Assembly (NCBI GenBank): GCA_002391235.1
Contig: DGRX01000019.1
Location: 38,968 to 102,967 of the forward strand
DNA from: Treponema sp. UBA4377
Lineage (GTDB): Bacteria; Spirochaetota; Spirochaetia; Treponematales; Treponemataceae
Reading direction: 5' to 3'
Length of the DNA: 64,000 nt
A program made the translations under genes and the position numbers. Each line of letters opens with the position of its first letter. Position 1 is the stretch's first letter. The notes below the pieces were generated by a model that was given only the letters and a program-made list of their open reading frames with translations, ran no database searches and was not told the DNA's origin. This document shows, piece by piece, positions 49,684 to 57,926 of the stretch.

Positions 49684-50811
49684 GTCAAACAAGTCGTCGC
49701 TTGTCATGCTGCGCGGAAGGTAGTTGACCATGTCCAATTGTCCTGCGTCTTCGGCGGCCAAGGTCAACTCGTCCACGCTAAGCGACAAGTCCTTAAGGCG
49801 CGCCGGAAGGTTCGCCTTGGCGATTCGCTCGCGGATGTTTTCGGCGTAGGCCGCGCATGCTTCTTCCACCGTGGCGGTTTCCGGAGCGGCGCGCAAAATC
49901 TTTGCAAGGCGGGCGATGCGCTCGCCCTTGAACTTGGCGTGGTCTTCTATAATATAGGGGAACAAAATCGCCGTTACAAGTGATTGCGAAATCTTGAACT
50001 TTGTGTTGATGCTCAAAGCCAAAAGCGTAGCCGCTCCCTGCGAGGCTATTGAAGAAGCCAAGCCCGCCATGCAGCCGCCCTGGCTAAGCAAAACTTCGCT
50101 GGGCGTAGTGATCATCAAGCTTGGAGCGCCGTCGCGGCCGTAGCCTGTAAGCTCCACCGCTTTTTCGGCAACCATGTCGCTAAAGAAGGACGCGCGCGGA
50201 GAAAGGTAGGCCTCGGTGGCCAGGCACAAAACTTCAAGCGCCATCGAAGCGATTTGGTTTTCGGTAAGCGAGACAGTCAAGTTTGTGTCAAAGACCGCCA
50301 GCTTGCAAATTGAGTTTTTGCTTTTGATGATTTTTGTAGACTTTGAGCGCGAGTCCACGACCGGCGTAAATGTTGAGAACAAGTAGGGGCTTCTGATTGT
50401 AGTCGGAACGCAAATCAAGGGAAGCGGCGCGACTCCGGGAACGGCGCCCTCGACAAATTCGTACAAGTCGTGGCTTTCGTAGTAAAGGGCGCAAACCGCT
50501 TTTGAAACGTTAAGCACCTTGTTTCCGCCGATTCCGATGACTCCGTGAACATGGGCCTGGCGGGCCAAAGTCAAGGCTTGCTCGATTGTTTTTGTGGCGG
50601 CGCCGTCGCTCAATTCCTCAAAGACAAAATATTCTATGCTGTGGTCGTCCAAAGACTTTGTGACTTTTTCGGCGATTCCAACCTCGCGAAGCATCGGGTC
50701 AAGAATGACCATGAATTTTTTTCCAATTTCGCCGGCAAACTGGCCAAGGCGGCTAAGCGAATACGAGCCCAAAACGATGTTGGGCGAAACTTTAAATATA
50801 AAATCTGCCAT
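49663..50811 (-). CDS. iron-containing alcohol dehydrogenase-fold protein lacking metal histidines
   Basis: 382 residues with the Fe-ADH/glycerol-dehydrogenase fold. The Rossmann-like N-terminus is NIVLGSYSLSRLGQFAGEIGKKFMVILDP, and GVIGIGGNKVLNVSKAV replaces the usual GGGS/K-xxD-xAK loop. The metal-binding aspartate region is kept (FSDMVAEKAVEL). However, the segment that normally reads GLxHAxAHxLG is SSIASQGAATLL, and the IPHGxANA position reads ISQSLVTA, so the metal histidines are missing. It may bind NAD or substrate without classical dehydrogenase activity (inference). I start at MADFIFK (50811); an ORF continues upstream to 50841. Confidence 0.75.
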   Translation of the reverse strand: MADFIFKVSPNIVLGSYSLSRLGQFAGEIGKKFMVILDPMLREVGIAEKVTKSLDDHSIEYFVFEELSDGAATKTIEQALTLARQAHVHGVIGIGGNKVLNVSKAVCALYYESHDLYEFVEGAVPGVAPLPLICVPTTIRSPYLFSTFTPVVDSRSKSTKIIKSKNSICKLAVFDTNLTVSLTENQIASMALEVLCLATEAYLSPRASFFSDMVAEKAVELTGYGRDGAPSLMITTPSEVLLSQGGCMAGLASSIASQGAATLLALSINTKFKISQSLVTAILFPYIIEDHAKFKGERIARLAKILRAAPETATVEEACAAYAENIRERIAKANLPARLKDLSLSVDELTLAAEDAGQLDMVNYLPRSMTSDDLFDLIKLAY

Positions 50812-50854
50812 TTTTCCCGTTCCTGTCATTGCCGAGCGCAACCCGACAATCTAT

Positions 50855-50883
50855 AAAAAAAGGCGGAACGCAAATTCCGCCTT
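50855..50883 (-). terminator. intrinsic terminator after flgM
   Basis: On the minus strand GGCGGAA-TTTGCG-TTCCGCC is followed by seven T residues, 38 bp past the flgM stop and before the Fe-ADH-like gene. Confidence 0.85.
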
Positions 50884-50920
50884 AATTATCAAATTCAGTC
50901 TAAAGCCTTAGGCTTTTGGA

Positions 50921-51208
50921 TTATATTCCGTAAGCCTGCATGATTCGGTCGGCTGTGGCGCTAATTGTCTGCGGATTGAGATAATTGGCGTCCTTAATCT
51001 TTTCTTTGATTTGGGCAACCAAATCAGCGCGAACGTCAGGAGTCTCGTCGGCGATGCCTTTGAGGTAGTAGGCTTCGGCCATCTCCTTGGCTTCAGCGGA
51101 TACAGAAATTGAGTCGGGAGCCGATTTTACGCTGCCGGCGTTCTGCGTTCGCTTTGTGTTCTGAACGTTGTTGAGAGGATTGATTCCTCCAATTTGATCT
51201 ATTCTCAT
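50921..51208 (-). CDS. flgM: anti-sigma-28 factor FlgM
   Basis: 95 residues. The N-terminus MRIDQIGGINPLNN and the C-terminal helical domain (SISVSAEAKEMAEAYYLKGI, RADLVAQIKEKI, ISATADRIMQ) fit FlgM. FlgM holds FliA (sigma-28) inactive until the flagellar hook is complete. An AGGTGC ribosome site precedes the ATG. A FliA-like promoter lies ~75 bp upstream and an intrinsic terminator follows, so it is transcribed as a single gene. This is the only motility gene in the window. Confidence 0.9.
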   Translation of the reverse strand: MRIDQIGGINPLNNVQNTKRTQNAGSVKSAPDSISVSAEAKEMAEAYYLKGIADETPDVRADLVAQIKEKIKDANYLNPQTISATADRIMQAYGI

Positions 51209-51281
51209 ATTGCACCTCTAACAATTTTATGGTTGCCTTAAAAAAGCCCTTTTGGGGGCGTTTTAAGCCTTCTTACTAAAA

Positions 51282-51309
51282 TTATCGGCCTTTTCCAGCG
51301 GCAAGTTTA
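51282..51309 (-). promoter_or_regulatory. FliA (sigma-28) promoter of flgM
   Basis: On the minus strand TAAACTTG (51302-51309), 12 bp, then GCCGATAA (51282-51289). The enteric sigma-28 consensus is TAAAGTTT-N11-GCCGATAA, so the -10 is perfect. It would place flgM under the sigma factor that FlgM inhibits. Confidence 0.8.
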
Positions 51310-51360
51310 GCAAAATTTCTTGTTTTTTTGCAGAAAAAACAGTAAAAAGCGCTTTCGCTA

Positions 51361-52062
51361 TCACTCGTCGTCCGACGGCCTTCCCTTCCCTAAAATTCCG
51401 GCGACAAAAACGGCAAATTCGCCCTTTATGGACTGCCTCGCCGCAAAATCGTCCCTTACCTGAGCCGCCGGGCCGTCCACAATCTCCTCGTGGAGCTTGG
51501 TAAGCTCGCGGCCGACAACAACTCTCCGCTCACTGTCAATATCGGCAATATCCGCCAACAATTTTACAATTCTGAACGGCGATTCGTACAAAACAAAGGC
51601 CTTTTGCGCCTCCAAAAGCTCCCGCAAACGCTTGCGCCGCTTTCCGGGGCTTGGCGAAAGAAAGCCTTCAAAAACCAAAGTCTTTCCGCCAGGCCCGGCC
51701 ACGCTGACCAAAGTCGCAAAGGCGCTGGGGCCCGGTATCGGAACAACCGCAAAGCCGGCCTGCCTGACCATGTAGGCCAAAACCGAGCCTGGGTCGCTGA
51801 TTCCCGGCGTTCCCGCGTCGCTGGCGTAGGCCACGTTCTGGCCTTTTTTTAACGCCTCTATGATTTTGCCGGCCGCGACGTCCTCGTTTTGGGCCCGGCA
51901 AGAAAGCATCGGCTTTCGTATCTCAAAGTGCGTCAGCAGTTCCAACGTATGCCGCGTGTCTTCCGCCGCCACCAAGTCAACGGAACGGAAAGTTTCCAAC
52001 GCTCGCATAGTTATGTCGCCCAAGTTGCCTATAGGCGTTCCAACAATATAAAGGACTGCCAC
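51361..52062 (-). CDS. rsmI: 16S rRNA (cytidine(1402)-2'-O)-methyltransferase
   Basis: 233 residues of the tetrapyrrole-methylase fold. The N-terminal MAVLYIVGTPIGNLGDITMRAL, AAEDTRHTLELL, YASDAGTPGISDPG and IPGPSAFATLVSVAG are hallmark RsmI motifs. The enzyme 2'-O-methylates C1402 in the ribosomal P site, using AdoMet. The length is ~40 residues shorter than E. coli RsmI, because the C-terminal helical extension is missing, as in several other bacteria. It appears to be monocistronic. Confidence 0.95.
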   Translation of the reverse strand: MAVLYIVGTPIGNLGDITMRALETFRSVDLVAAEDTRHTLELLTHFEIRKPMLSCRAQNEDVAAGKIIEALKKGQNVAYASDAGTPGISDPGSVLAYMVRQAGFAVVPIPGPSAFATLVSVAGPGGKTLVFEGFLSPSPGKRRKRLRELLEAQKAFVLYESPFRIVKLLADIADIDSERRVVVGRELTKLHEEIVDGPAAQVRDDFAARQSIKGEFAVFVAGILGKGRPSDDE

Positions 52063-52161
52063 AAGTCAATGCTAGCGCGCTTTTTCAAAATTTTCAAGGG
52101 AATTTTACGCGCAAATCAAAGCAAGGGAAAATTCTACAGCCTTCTTGAACTCAACTTCAGA

Positions 52162-52761
52162 TTAACGGGATTGCTTAAAGTCTTTTTTTACAATGATTTC
52201 AACTTTGTCGCCCTGAAGATTGACAAGCACATTGTCGGCGATGTTGGAAATTATTGATTTTTCAAGTTCGTCCCACTGTTCCCCTTTTTCTTTGCGCGCC
52301 TTGTCTTGATAATCATTCAATGACCATACAACCGACGATGTGTCTTTGTCATCTTTTAAAACCTCGTCATATATGGCTGGAATTTTCATTCTGCCCTGCT
52401 GGTAATCGGCAAGCATAAATTGCGCGGCAAGCTTTATTTTTGCCATAACTCCGACAGCCGCCGAATTTTTTCCGTCGGAAGAAACGGATATAAGTTTCTT
52501 GCGTTTTTCCGCATTAAGAAATTCATTGGGACAAAGCGAAACATGAAGCTCAAACTTTTTTCCTTCGCTTTCAATCCAAAAAAATCCGTCGGAAAATCCA
52601 AGCAATTCAGGCAACATTCCAACAAGCTCTTCCGCAAGCAGGGAAAGGCGCGTCGCTTCCTTTTTATCAAGATTCGCGCGCTCCGCCGCGTCCTTTGTTT
52701 CTGTCAGCAAGGCCGTCAGCGAACTTATATCTTTTGAAAGTTTAAAAACTTCTGATTTCAT
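52162..52761 (-). CDS. uncharacterised protein, possibly a GHKL-ATPase-like anti-sigma type
   Basis: 199 residues starting at MKSEVFKLSKDI, after a GAGGAG ribosome site. The segment LDKKEATRLSLLAEELVGML and the later FFWIESEGKKFELHVS resemble the N-box helix and following strands of RsbW-like ATPases. The glycine-rich ATP lid is not evident, so the fold assignment is tentative. The C-terminus is Lys-rich (VEIIVKKDFKQSR). It lies 13 bp downstream of the cation-efflux gene and is likely co-transcribed. Confidence 0.5.
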   Translation of the reverse strand: MKSEVFKLSKDISSLTALLTETKDAAERANLDKKEATRLSLLAEELVGMLPELLGFSDGFFWIESEGKKFELHVSLCPNEFLNAEKRKKLISVSSDGKNSAAVGVMAKIKLAAQFMLADYQQGRMKIPAIYDEVLKDDKDTSSVVWSLNDYQDKARKEKGEQWDELEKSIISNIADNVLVNLQGDKVEIIVKKDFKQSR

Positions 52762-52774
52762 TTTTTTCTCCTCG

Positions 52775-53917
52775 TCATTCAGAATAATCGTAGTCCACAG
52801 TGATGGAAACGTCATATTCTGGAAAGAGTTTTTTGACCCTTTGCGCAATCTCGTCGCGCAGCGCCTTTTTATTTTGAGCGTCAAAGTCAACCACTATGTC
52901 AAACTTGACAACCATGTCAACCTTGTCCTTATAAAAGCCATGCATCTGCAAGACGTCTTTATATTCGGAAAGAACGCTTTTTACTTTGTTTTTGTCACTT
53001 GCCGCCTCTTGGCTTCTGCCGTTTGTCGCATACACCGTTATTCCCGAAAGATTGACTCCTGTGTCCTGCAAGACTTTTTGGGCGATGCTCCGTTCAAGCG
53101 AGTCAAGATACAAAGCCGTCAACGACTCGGGGACCTCAATGTGCGCGGATCCCAAAAGCCGATCTCTTCCATAATCGTGTATGACAAGGCAATATACGCC
53201 GTCAACTTCTGGAAACGTTTTGATTGATTCTTTTACAGCCTTTGACAATTTTACAGGAACACGTTCGCCCAAAATTTTGCTGACCGTGACATCAAGCGTT
53301 TCCAAACCCGCTTTAAGGATTAGTATGGAAAACACCAGGCCTAAAAAAGCTTCTACATTGAGTCCTGTTAAAATAAAGACAACGGCTACCACAATAGTTG
53401 AAATTGAAATGAAAGAATCATTTAGCGCGTCTTTTCCAGAAGCGACAAGAGACTCTGACTCAAGTTTTTTTCCCGCTTTTATTGTGTATAGACCAAGAAT
53501 CATGCGCGCGGCAACGGTCACACCTATTATTACAAGCGCAAGAGCGCTGTAATTTGGAACCGCGGGATGAACAACCTTTTTGATCGATTCAACTATCGAA
53601 AACAACCCCGTACAACTGATAACCATTCCTATGGCCATAGTGGAAAGACACTCTATTCTGCCATACCCATAAGGATGCCGCCTGTTAGGATCTTTAGCCG
53701 ACATCTTTACACCGATAATCGTTATCAGAGGAGCCAATGCGTCAGTTAAGTTATTAACAGCGTCAAGCGTTATAGACGTTGAACCAGAACTAAGGCCAAC
53801 GCCCAGCTTCAAGGAAGCCAAGGCTATGTTGGCCGCTATTCCTATAACGCTTGTTTTTATTATTTCCTTCGTTCTGTCCAACTTATCGCCTCTATTCGCC
53901 ATCGCCTGCGCTATCAT
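52775..53917 (-). CDS. cation diffusion facilitator (CDF) transporter
   Basis: 380 residues. Six hydrophobic helices are likely. Metal-site aspartates lie in SITLDAVNNLTDAL (the CDF HxxxD-type site with S-x-x-x-D-x-x-x-D) and in GKDALNDSFISI. They are followed by a cytoplasmic ferredoxin-like domain (VDGVYCLVIHDYG). A second C-terminal extension of about 90 residues repeats a similar fold (DIVVDFDAQNKKALRDEIAQ). It probably exports Zn, Mn or Fe. ATG 53917 is used; ATG 53902 is an alternative and neither has a clear ribosome site. Confidence 0.88.
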   Translation of the reverse strand: MIAQAMANRGDKLDRTKEIIKTSVIGIAANIALASLKLGVGLSSGSTSITLDAVNNLTDALAPLITIIGVKMSAKDPNRRHPYGYGRIECLSTMAIGMVISCTGLFSIVESIKKVVHPAVPNYSALALVIIGVTVAARMILGLYTIKAGKKLESESLVASGKDALNDSFISISTIVVAVVFILTGLNVEAFLGLVFSILILKAGLETLDVTVSKILGERVPVKLSKAVKESIKTFPEVDGVYCLVIHDYGRDRLLGSAHIEVPESLTALYLDSLERSIAQKVLQDTGVNLSGITVYATNGRSQEAASDKNKVKSVLSEYKDVLQMHGFYKDKVDMVVKFDIVVDFDAQNKKALRDEIAQRVKKLFPEYDVSITVDYDYSE

Positions 53918-53959
53918 CTTTGTAGAGCGACAAAAGCACGGAACTTAAGAAGATCGCTC

Positions 53960-54190
53960 TTATAGATTTACAACTTTTGAAAGGACAGCGACAATTGTGT
54001 TGATTGCGTCTTTCTTTTCGAGTTCTTTTGTCTTGTTGCTCTTTGCAAAAAGGACCTGCGCCACGTCAGAAATCAAAACACCCAAATCTTCAAAAATGTC
54101 AATTTTAGAATCTTCAATATTCTCCAAATCCTTTACGGCCGCATCGACGCGAGAAAGAATTTCCTTAATCTCTTTGTTCATTGATGTCAT
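53960..54190 (-). CDS. small helical protein, unknown function
   Basis: 76 residues starting at MTSMNKEIKEIL, after GGAGG at the right distance. It is entirely helical in appearance, with coiled-coil spacing (ILSRVDAAVKDLENI, TKELEKKDAINTIVAVLSKV). I recognise no family. It is transcribed divergently from the DUF1508 gene through a shared inverted-repeat promoter region. Confidence 0.6.
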   Translation of the reverse strand: MTSMNKEIKEILSRVDAAVKDLENIEDSKIDIFEDLGVLISDVAQVLFAKSNKTKELEKKDAINTIVAVLSKVVNL

Positions 54191-54209
54191 ACACACCTCC
54201 ATAATTAAA

Positions 54210-54294
54210 AAAGCATAGATATTATAATCCGAGCGTCTTCTGTTTGTCAAGTTCTAAAAAAACTTGACAAACCGTCAAGCATACAATATCATAC
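54210..54294. promoter_or_regulatory. divergent promoters built on an 11-bp inverted repeat
   Basis: TTTGTCAAGTT (54243-54253) and AACTTGACAAA (54261-54271) are perfect inverted arms separated by 7 nt. Each arm supplies a TTGACA -35 box. The plus-strand promoter has TATCAT 17 bp on; the minus-strand one has TATAAT about 18 bp on. A single dimeric regulator bound here could control both genes. Confidence 0.7.
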
Positions 54295-54323
54295 CAAGTA
54301 CATCATTTTACAAGGAGGCTTAC

Positions 54324-54701
54324 ATGGCTGGAAAATTCATTATCGACAAAGCAAAGAACGGCTTTAAATTTAATTTGGTTGCAGGAAACGGCGAAATCAT
54401 CGCAACTTCAGAAGTTTATGAGTCAAAAGCAGGCGCGGAAAACGGCATTGAGAGCGTTCGCAAAAACTCTGTCGCAGAAATTGAAGACCAAACTTTGGAA
54501 GGCTATAAAACAATCGCAAATCCAAAATTTGAAATCTACAAGGACAAAGCCGGTGAATTCCGCTACCGCCTAAAGGCTTCAAACGGAGAAATCATTGCAA
54601 GCGGCGAAGGCTACACCACAAAACAAAGCGTCAAAAACGGCATCGAGTCAATCAAAAACAACGCTCCAGAGGCCCAAATCGTAGACAAAACAGTTGAATA
54701 A
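54324..54701 (+). CDS. tandem DUF1508 (YegP-like) protein
   Basis: 125 residues made of two DUF1508 repeats. FIIDKAKNGFKFNLVAGNGE-IIATSE-Y and FEIYKDKAGEFRYRLKASNG-EIIASGEGY are each followed by a K-x-x-x-x-N-G-I-E-S-(V/I) helix. These small cytoplasmic proteins are widespread and functionally uncharacterised. The ATG follows AAGGAGG. The gene has its own promoter, and a long-stem hairpin terminator lies downstream. Confidence 0.9.
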   Translation: MAGKFIIDKAKNGFKFNLVAGNGEIIATSEVYESKAGAENGIESVRKNSVAEIEDQTLEGYKTIANPKFEIYKDKAGEFRYRLKASNGEIIASGEGYTTKQSVKNGIESIKNNAPEAQIVDKTVE

Positions 54702-54736
54702 AGCAGACTGACCGCAAAGTTAAATTGCGCATAAAA

Positions 54737-54813
54737 AAAGGCTTCCGATTGGCTGTCGCATTCTTATCGCTACAAGCGAAAGGCGGCGGACAAGGAAGCC
54801 TTTGTCGTTTTTT
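54737..54813 (+). terminator. probable terminator of the DUF1508 gene
   Basis: AAAGGCTTCC (54737-54746) pairs with GGAAGCCTTT (54794-54803) across a 47-nt interior, followed by GTCGTTTTTT. The large loop lowers confidence. An A-run on the other side could also serve the minus strand. Confidence 0.5.
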
Positions 54814-54863
54814 CAAACAGCGCGGCGCTTGCGCAAACGCCTGAAATACAATAAGATAATTCA

Positions 54864-56375
54864 ATGGACATAGCCGCAAAATTCAAGGAAACCGCAAAAT
54901 CGGTCTTTCCTGTCATTGCAATCGTTCTCGCGCTGGGGCTGACAGTCGTTCCATTGGAAAAAACTTTGCTGACCAGATTTGCGCTTGGCGGCTTGATATT
55001 GATTTTTGGCTTGACAATATTTTTGATGGGCGTTGGAATAGGAATAGAGCCCATGGGCGAACGTTGCGGAGCGTCTTTGCTGGCTAAAAAGAATTTGACG
55101 CTCCTCTTGTCTTGCGCCTTTGCAATCGGTTTTATCGTGACGGCCGCCGAGCCGGACATACAAGTTTTTGCCGACCAAGTTAAAGAAATCTTTCCTTATG
55201 TGAACAAGTTGGTCTTTACCTTCGCCATCGCTGGCGGCGTAGGAATCTTTTTACTTTTAGGCTTGCTGCGAACCATCCTAAATTTTCCAATCAAGATTTT
55301 TTTCTTTGCCTTTTACACCTTGCTATTTGCGCTGGCCTTCTTCGCCCCGCAAAACTTTTGGCCAATCGCCTTTGACTCAGGCGGAGCCACAACAGGCCCA
55401 ATGACAGTTCCATTTATAATGTCCTTAGGCTTGGGCGTTTCGGCAGTTCGCTCGTCAAAGCAAAACGACTCGTCCTTTGGACTTACAGGAACGGCAAGCA
55501 TAGGCCCTGTAATGGCCGTCTTGGCCTACTCAATCTTTTTGCGAGCGCCACAAAACCTTTCGCAAGAAATCGCGCAAACCCAACTAGACGCATTGTCCGC
55601 AAGCGGATTTTTTGCCCAAACATTCGTCCCCTTTATAAATGTCCTTCCGATTTTTTTGCGGGAATCGCTTTTTGCAATCGCTCCGCTTTTTGTCTTGTTC
55701 ATAATATTCCAAGTGACGCTTTTAAGGATGAGCGCCCGCCAAGCGATCCGCATTATCATCGGCTTTGTTTACGCCTACGCCGGGCTTTCGATTTTTTTGA
55801 CAGGCGTGAACGGAGGTTTTAGCGACGCCGGCCAAGAGCTTGGAAAAACTCTTGGAAACTTAGCGATGCAAAGCGGAGGCGCTTGGCTTTTGCTATTGAT
55901 TTTGACAGGAGTGGCTTTTGGCGCGGTCATCGTTTGCGCGGAACCGGCGGTTTGGGTTTTGAGCGAACAGGTGGAACAAGTTTCAGGCGGAACGATAAAA
56001 CGCAAGGCTCTATTAGTTTTTCTTTCAGCGGGAACGGCAATCGCCATAGCGATTTCATTGCTGGCAAATGTCTTTAACTTTAACATCAAATGGATTTTAA
56101 TAATCGGATATTCGCTCAGCATGTCGCTGATGATTTTTTGTCCGTCCCTTTGGACTGGAATCGCCTTTGACTCAGGCGGAGTCGCGTCAGGCCCTCTTAC
56201 TTCCACATTCATTCTTTCCTTCACGATTGGCGCGGCCGCGACAAACCCGGCCGACTCTTTTGGCGTAATCGCTCTTGTGGCCATGATGCCATTAAGCGCG
56301 ATTCAAATAATGGGAATAATTTACAAGGCCAAGCAAGCTCAAAAAAAGAGCGCCGCTTCCAAGGAGGCAAAGTAA
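54864..56375 (+). CDS. tandem DUF1538 membrane protein
   Basis: 503 residues, roughly twelve hydrophobic helices in two homologous halves. Each half has an A-F-D-S-G-G-(A/V)-x-x-G-P-(M/L)-T motif, at AFDSGGATTGPMT and AFDSGGVASGPLT. Each also has an A-x-E-P-x-(I/V) element (VTAAEPDIQVFADQV, IVCAEPAVWVLSEQV). The inverted or tandem repeat design suggests a transporter. The following PII-domain gene overlaps by 1 bp, so substrate transport is probably controlled by nucleotide or nitrogen/energy status (inference). Confidence 0.88.
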   Translation: MDIAAKFKETAKSVFPVIAIVLALGLTVVPLEKTLLTRFALGGLILIFGLTIFLMGVGIGIEPMGERCGASLLAKKNLTLLLSCAFAIGFIVTAAEPDIQVFADQVKEIFPYVNKLVFTFAIAGGVGIFLLLGLLRTILNFPIKIFFFAFYTLLFALAFFAPQNFWPIAFDSGGATTGPMTVPFIMSLGLGVSAVRSSKQNDSSFGLTGTASIGPVMAVLAYSIFLRAPQNLSQEIAQTQLDALSASGFFAQTFVPFINVLPIFLRESLFAIAPLFVLFIIFQVTLLRMSARQAIRIIIGFVYAYAGLSIFLTGVNGGFSDAGQELGKTLGNLAMQSGGAWLLLLILTGVAFGAVIVCAEPAVWVLSEQVEQVSGGTIKRKALLVFLSAGTAIAIAISLLANVFNFNIKWILIIGYSLSMSLMIFCPSLWTGIAFDSGGVASGPLTSTFILSFTIGAAATNPADSFGVIALVAMMPLSAIQIMGIIYKAKQAQKKSAASKEAK

Positions 56376-57019
56376 TGTTTAAAGAAATTATAAGCGTCAT
56401 CCCTGTTGAAAAAACTCAAAGCGTTTGGCAAGCGGCAAAAAAAGCCGGTTCCCCAGGAGGAACAATTTTGCCAGCCACAGGCAGTTCAAGCAACAGCCTC
56501 CTTTCAATCTTGGGCTTTGGAGACACTCCAAAAGACATTCTCTTAACCATCGTGCCTGAATCCGCCGAACAATCCGTCCGACAAGCGATTCAAGACGAAT
56601 GTCAAAATCGAAGCCAACATCGCGGAGTAATATTTTCGTTGAATGTTCCATGCTTTATAAAAAGCGGAAGCAAAAACAATCTTTCTGCGGAGGAAAAATC
56701 CATGTCAAATGAAAAATTCCAAATGATCAATATCATCATGAACAAGGGCTATGCCGAAGACGCAATGGCCGCCGCAAGAAAAGCCGGAGCTAGCGGAGGC
56801 ACTGTGCTTAACGGACGCGGAACAGCAAAAGAGGGCGACGCAAAATTTTTTGGAGTGGAAATCGTTCCTGAAAAAGAAATGCTCATAATTTTAGCCCCAA
56901 CCGAAAAAACAGCCCAAATTATAGAAGCGATAAACAACCTTGCCTGCTTTTCAAAAGACGGAAACGGAATTATTTTCACCGCAGACGCAACCGGCTTTTC
57001 CCTGCTTGGAAAAAAATGA
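56375..57019 (+). CDS. protein with two PII-like domains
   Basis: 214 residues made of two GlnB/PII-like ferredoxin folds. The first starts FKEIISVIPVEKTQSVWQAA and has the GGTILPATG T-loop region. The second starts FQMINIIMNKGYAEDAMAAA with GGTVLNGRGT. The uridylylated tyrosine of classical PII is absent. The gene overlaps the DUF1538 gene by 1 bp (TAATG), so it probably gates that transporter, as PII-like proteins do for AmtB or SbtA (established for those families, inferred here). Confidence 0.85.
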   Translation: MFKEIISVIPVEKTQSVWQAAKKAGSPGGTILPATGSSSNSLLSILGFGDTPKDILLTIVPESAEQSVRQAIQDECQNRSQHRGVIFSLNVPCFIKSGSKNNLSAEEKSMSNEKFQMINIIMNKGYAEDAMAAARKAGASGGTVLNGRGTAKEGDAKFFGVEIVPEKEMLIILAPTEKTAQIIEAINNLACFSKDGNGIIFTADATGFSLLGKK

Positions 57020-57036
57020 GCGCCTAGCCGCCCGAG

Positions 57037-57080
57037 TCAAGGACTTGCAAGACATAAAAGCGGCCGCGGCGTAAAAACGC
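57037..57080. repeat. family 3 repeat unit between the PII and birA genes
   Basis: GACTTGCAAGACATAAAAGC followed by GGCCGCGGCG matches the dispersed TTGCAAGACC...GGCGGC unit. It fills most of the 62-bp gap. Confidence 0.6.
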
Positions 57081-57081
57081 C

Positions 57082-57882
57082 ATGAACTTCATTCACTTAA
57101 AAAAAATCGATTCAACAAACGCGGAGGCCCTGCGCCTGCTTGGAAGTGCCGGCCAAAAAGGCGCGGCCGCCTTGAGCGGCCTTGACCAAACCGTCCTTGC
57201 CGCCGACGAACAAAGTTCAGGCCGCGGCCGCCTAAAGCGAGCCTTCTATTCTCCCGCCAAGACCGGCGTTTACTTTACCGCGATTTACGCCCCTCAAAAA
57301 GAAATCCAAGAGCCCGCGCTGTTGACCGCAAGCGCCGCCGTGGCAGTTTGCCGCTCGCTAAAAGAATTTTTTGGAGCGGACGCAAAAATAAAATGGGTCA
57401 ACGACGTTTACGTGTCTGGCAAAAAAGTTTGCGGCATATTGGCGGAAGGCCACCTAGGCCCGAACGGAAAAATCGACGCGGCGGCAATCGGAATTGGAAT
57501 AAACATTTATCCAAACGATTTCCCGGCGGAGATTGCAGGCCGCGCGGGCTCGGTCCTGCCCGACACTTTTGGCGCCTCCAACAATCGCGAGGAAGCCAAA
57601 AATCAGGCCGGCGACATTCGCTTGGACTTGGCGCGCGACGTAAGCCAAAAGCTTTTTGACATCCTCGGCGACGCTTCAAAAATCCGCGCCGCCCTTGACG
57701 AATACGCCGCGCTTTCATTTATCGTAGGAAAAACAATAACGGTTATTCCAGTAATCGGCGACGAAAATTCCGCCTACAGCGCGACAGTTTTAGGAATCGA
57801 CAAAAAAGCGCGCCTGCTTGTCCGCCTAAACGACGGAAGCGAGCGCGCTCTTTCCAGCGGCGAAATCTCGATTCGCATTTAA
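57082..57882 (+). CDS. birA: biotin--[acetyl-CoA-carboxylase] ligase
   Basis: 266 residues, the catalytic and C-terminal domains only, without the DNA-binding domain of the repressor-type BirA. Motifs are KIDSTNAEALRLL, ADEQSSGRGRLKRAF (biotinyl-AMP loop), KWVNDVYVSGKKVCGIL and GIGINIYP. A glycine/alanine-rich stretch (GSAGQKGAAALSGLD) before the loop is longer than usual and may derive from the dispersed repeat. The gene attaches biotin to carboxylase or decarboxylase subunits. No clear ribosome site is visible. Confidence 0.93.
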   Translation: MNFIHLKKIDSTNAEALRLLGSAGQKGAAALSGLDQTVLAADEQSSGRGRLKRAFYSPAKTGVYFTAIYAPQKEIQEPALLTASAAVAVCRSLKEFFGADAKIKWVNDVYVSGKKVCGILAEGHLGPNGKIDAAAIGIGINIYPNDFPAEIAGRAGSVLPDTFGASNNREEAKNQAGDIRLDLARDVSQKLFDILGDASKIRAALDEYAALSFIVGKTITVIPVIGDENSAYSATVLGIDKKARLLVRLNDGSERALSSGEISIRI

Positions 57883-57926
57883 ACGACAAATAAATGTAGA
57901 ATGAAAAAAACGCGAGGGAGCGGTGC

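Noticed and set aside
51241..51270. Hairpin in the flgM leader (GCCCCCAAAAGGGC plus T-run) as an attenuator
   Set aside because: The stem is only 4 bp. It may be a weak terminator of rsmI, and I cannot support regulation.
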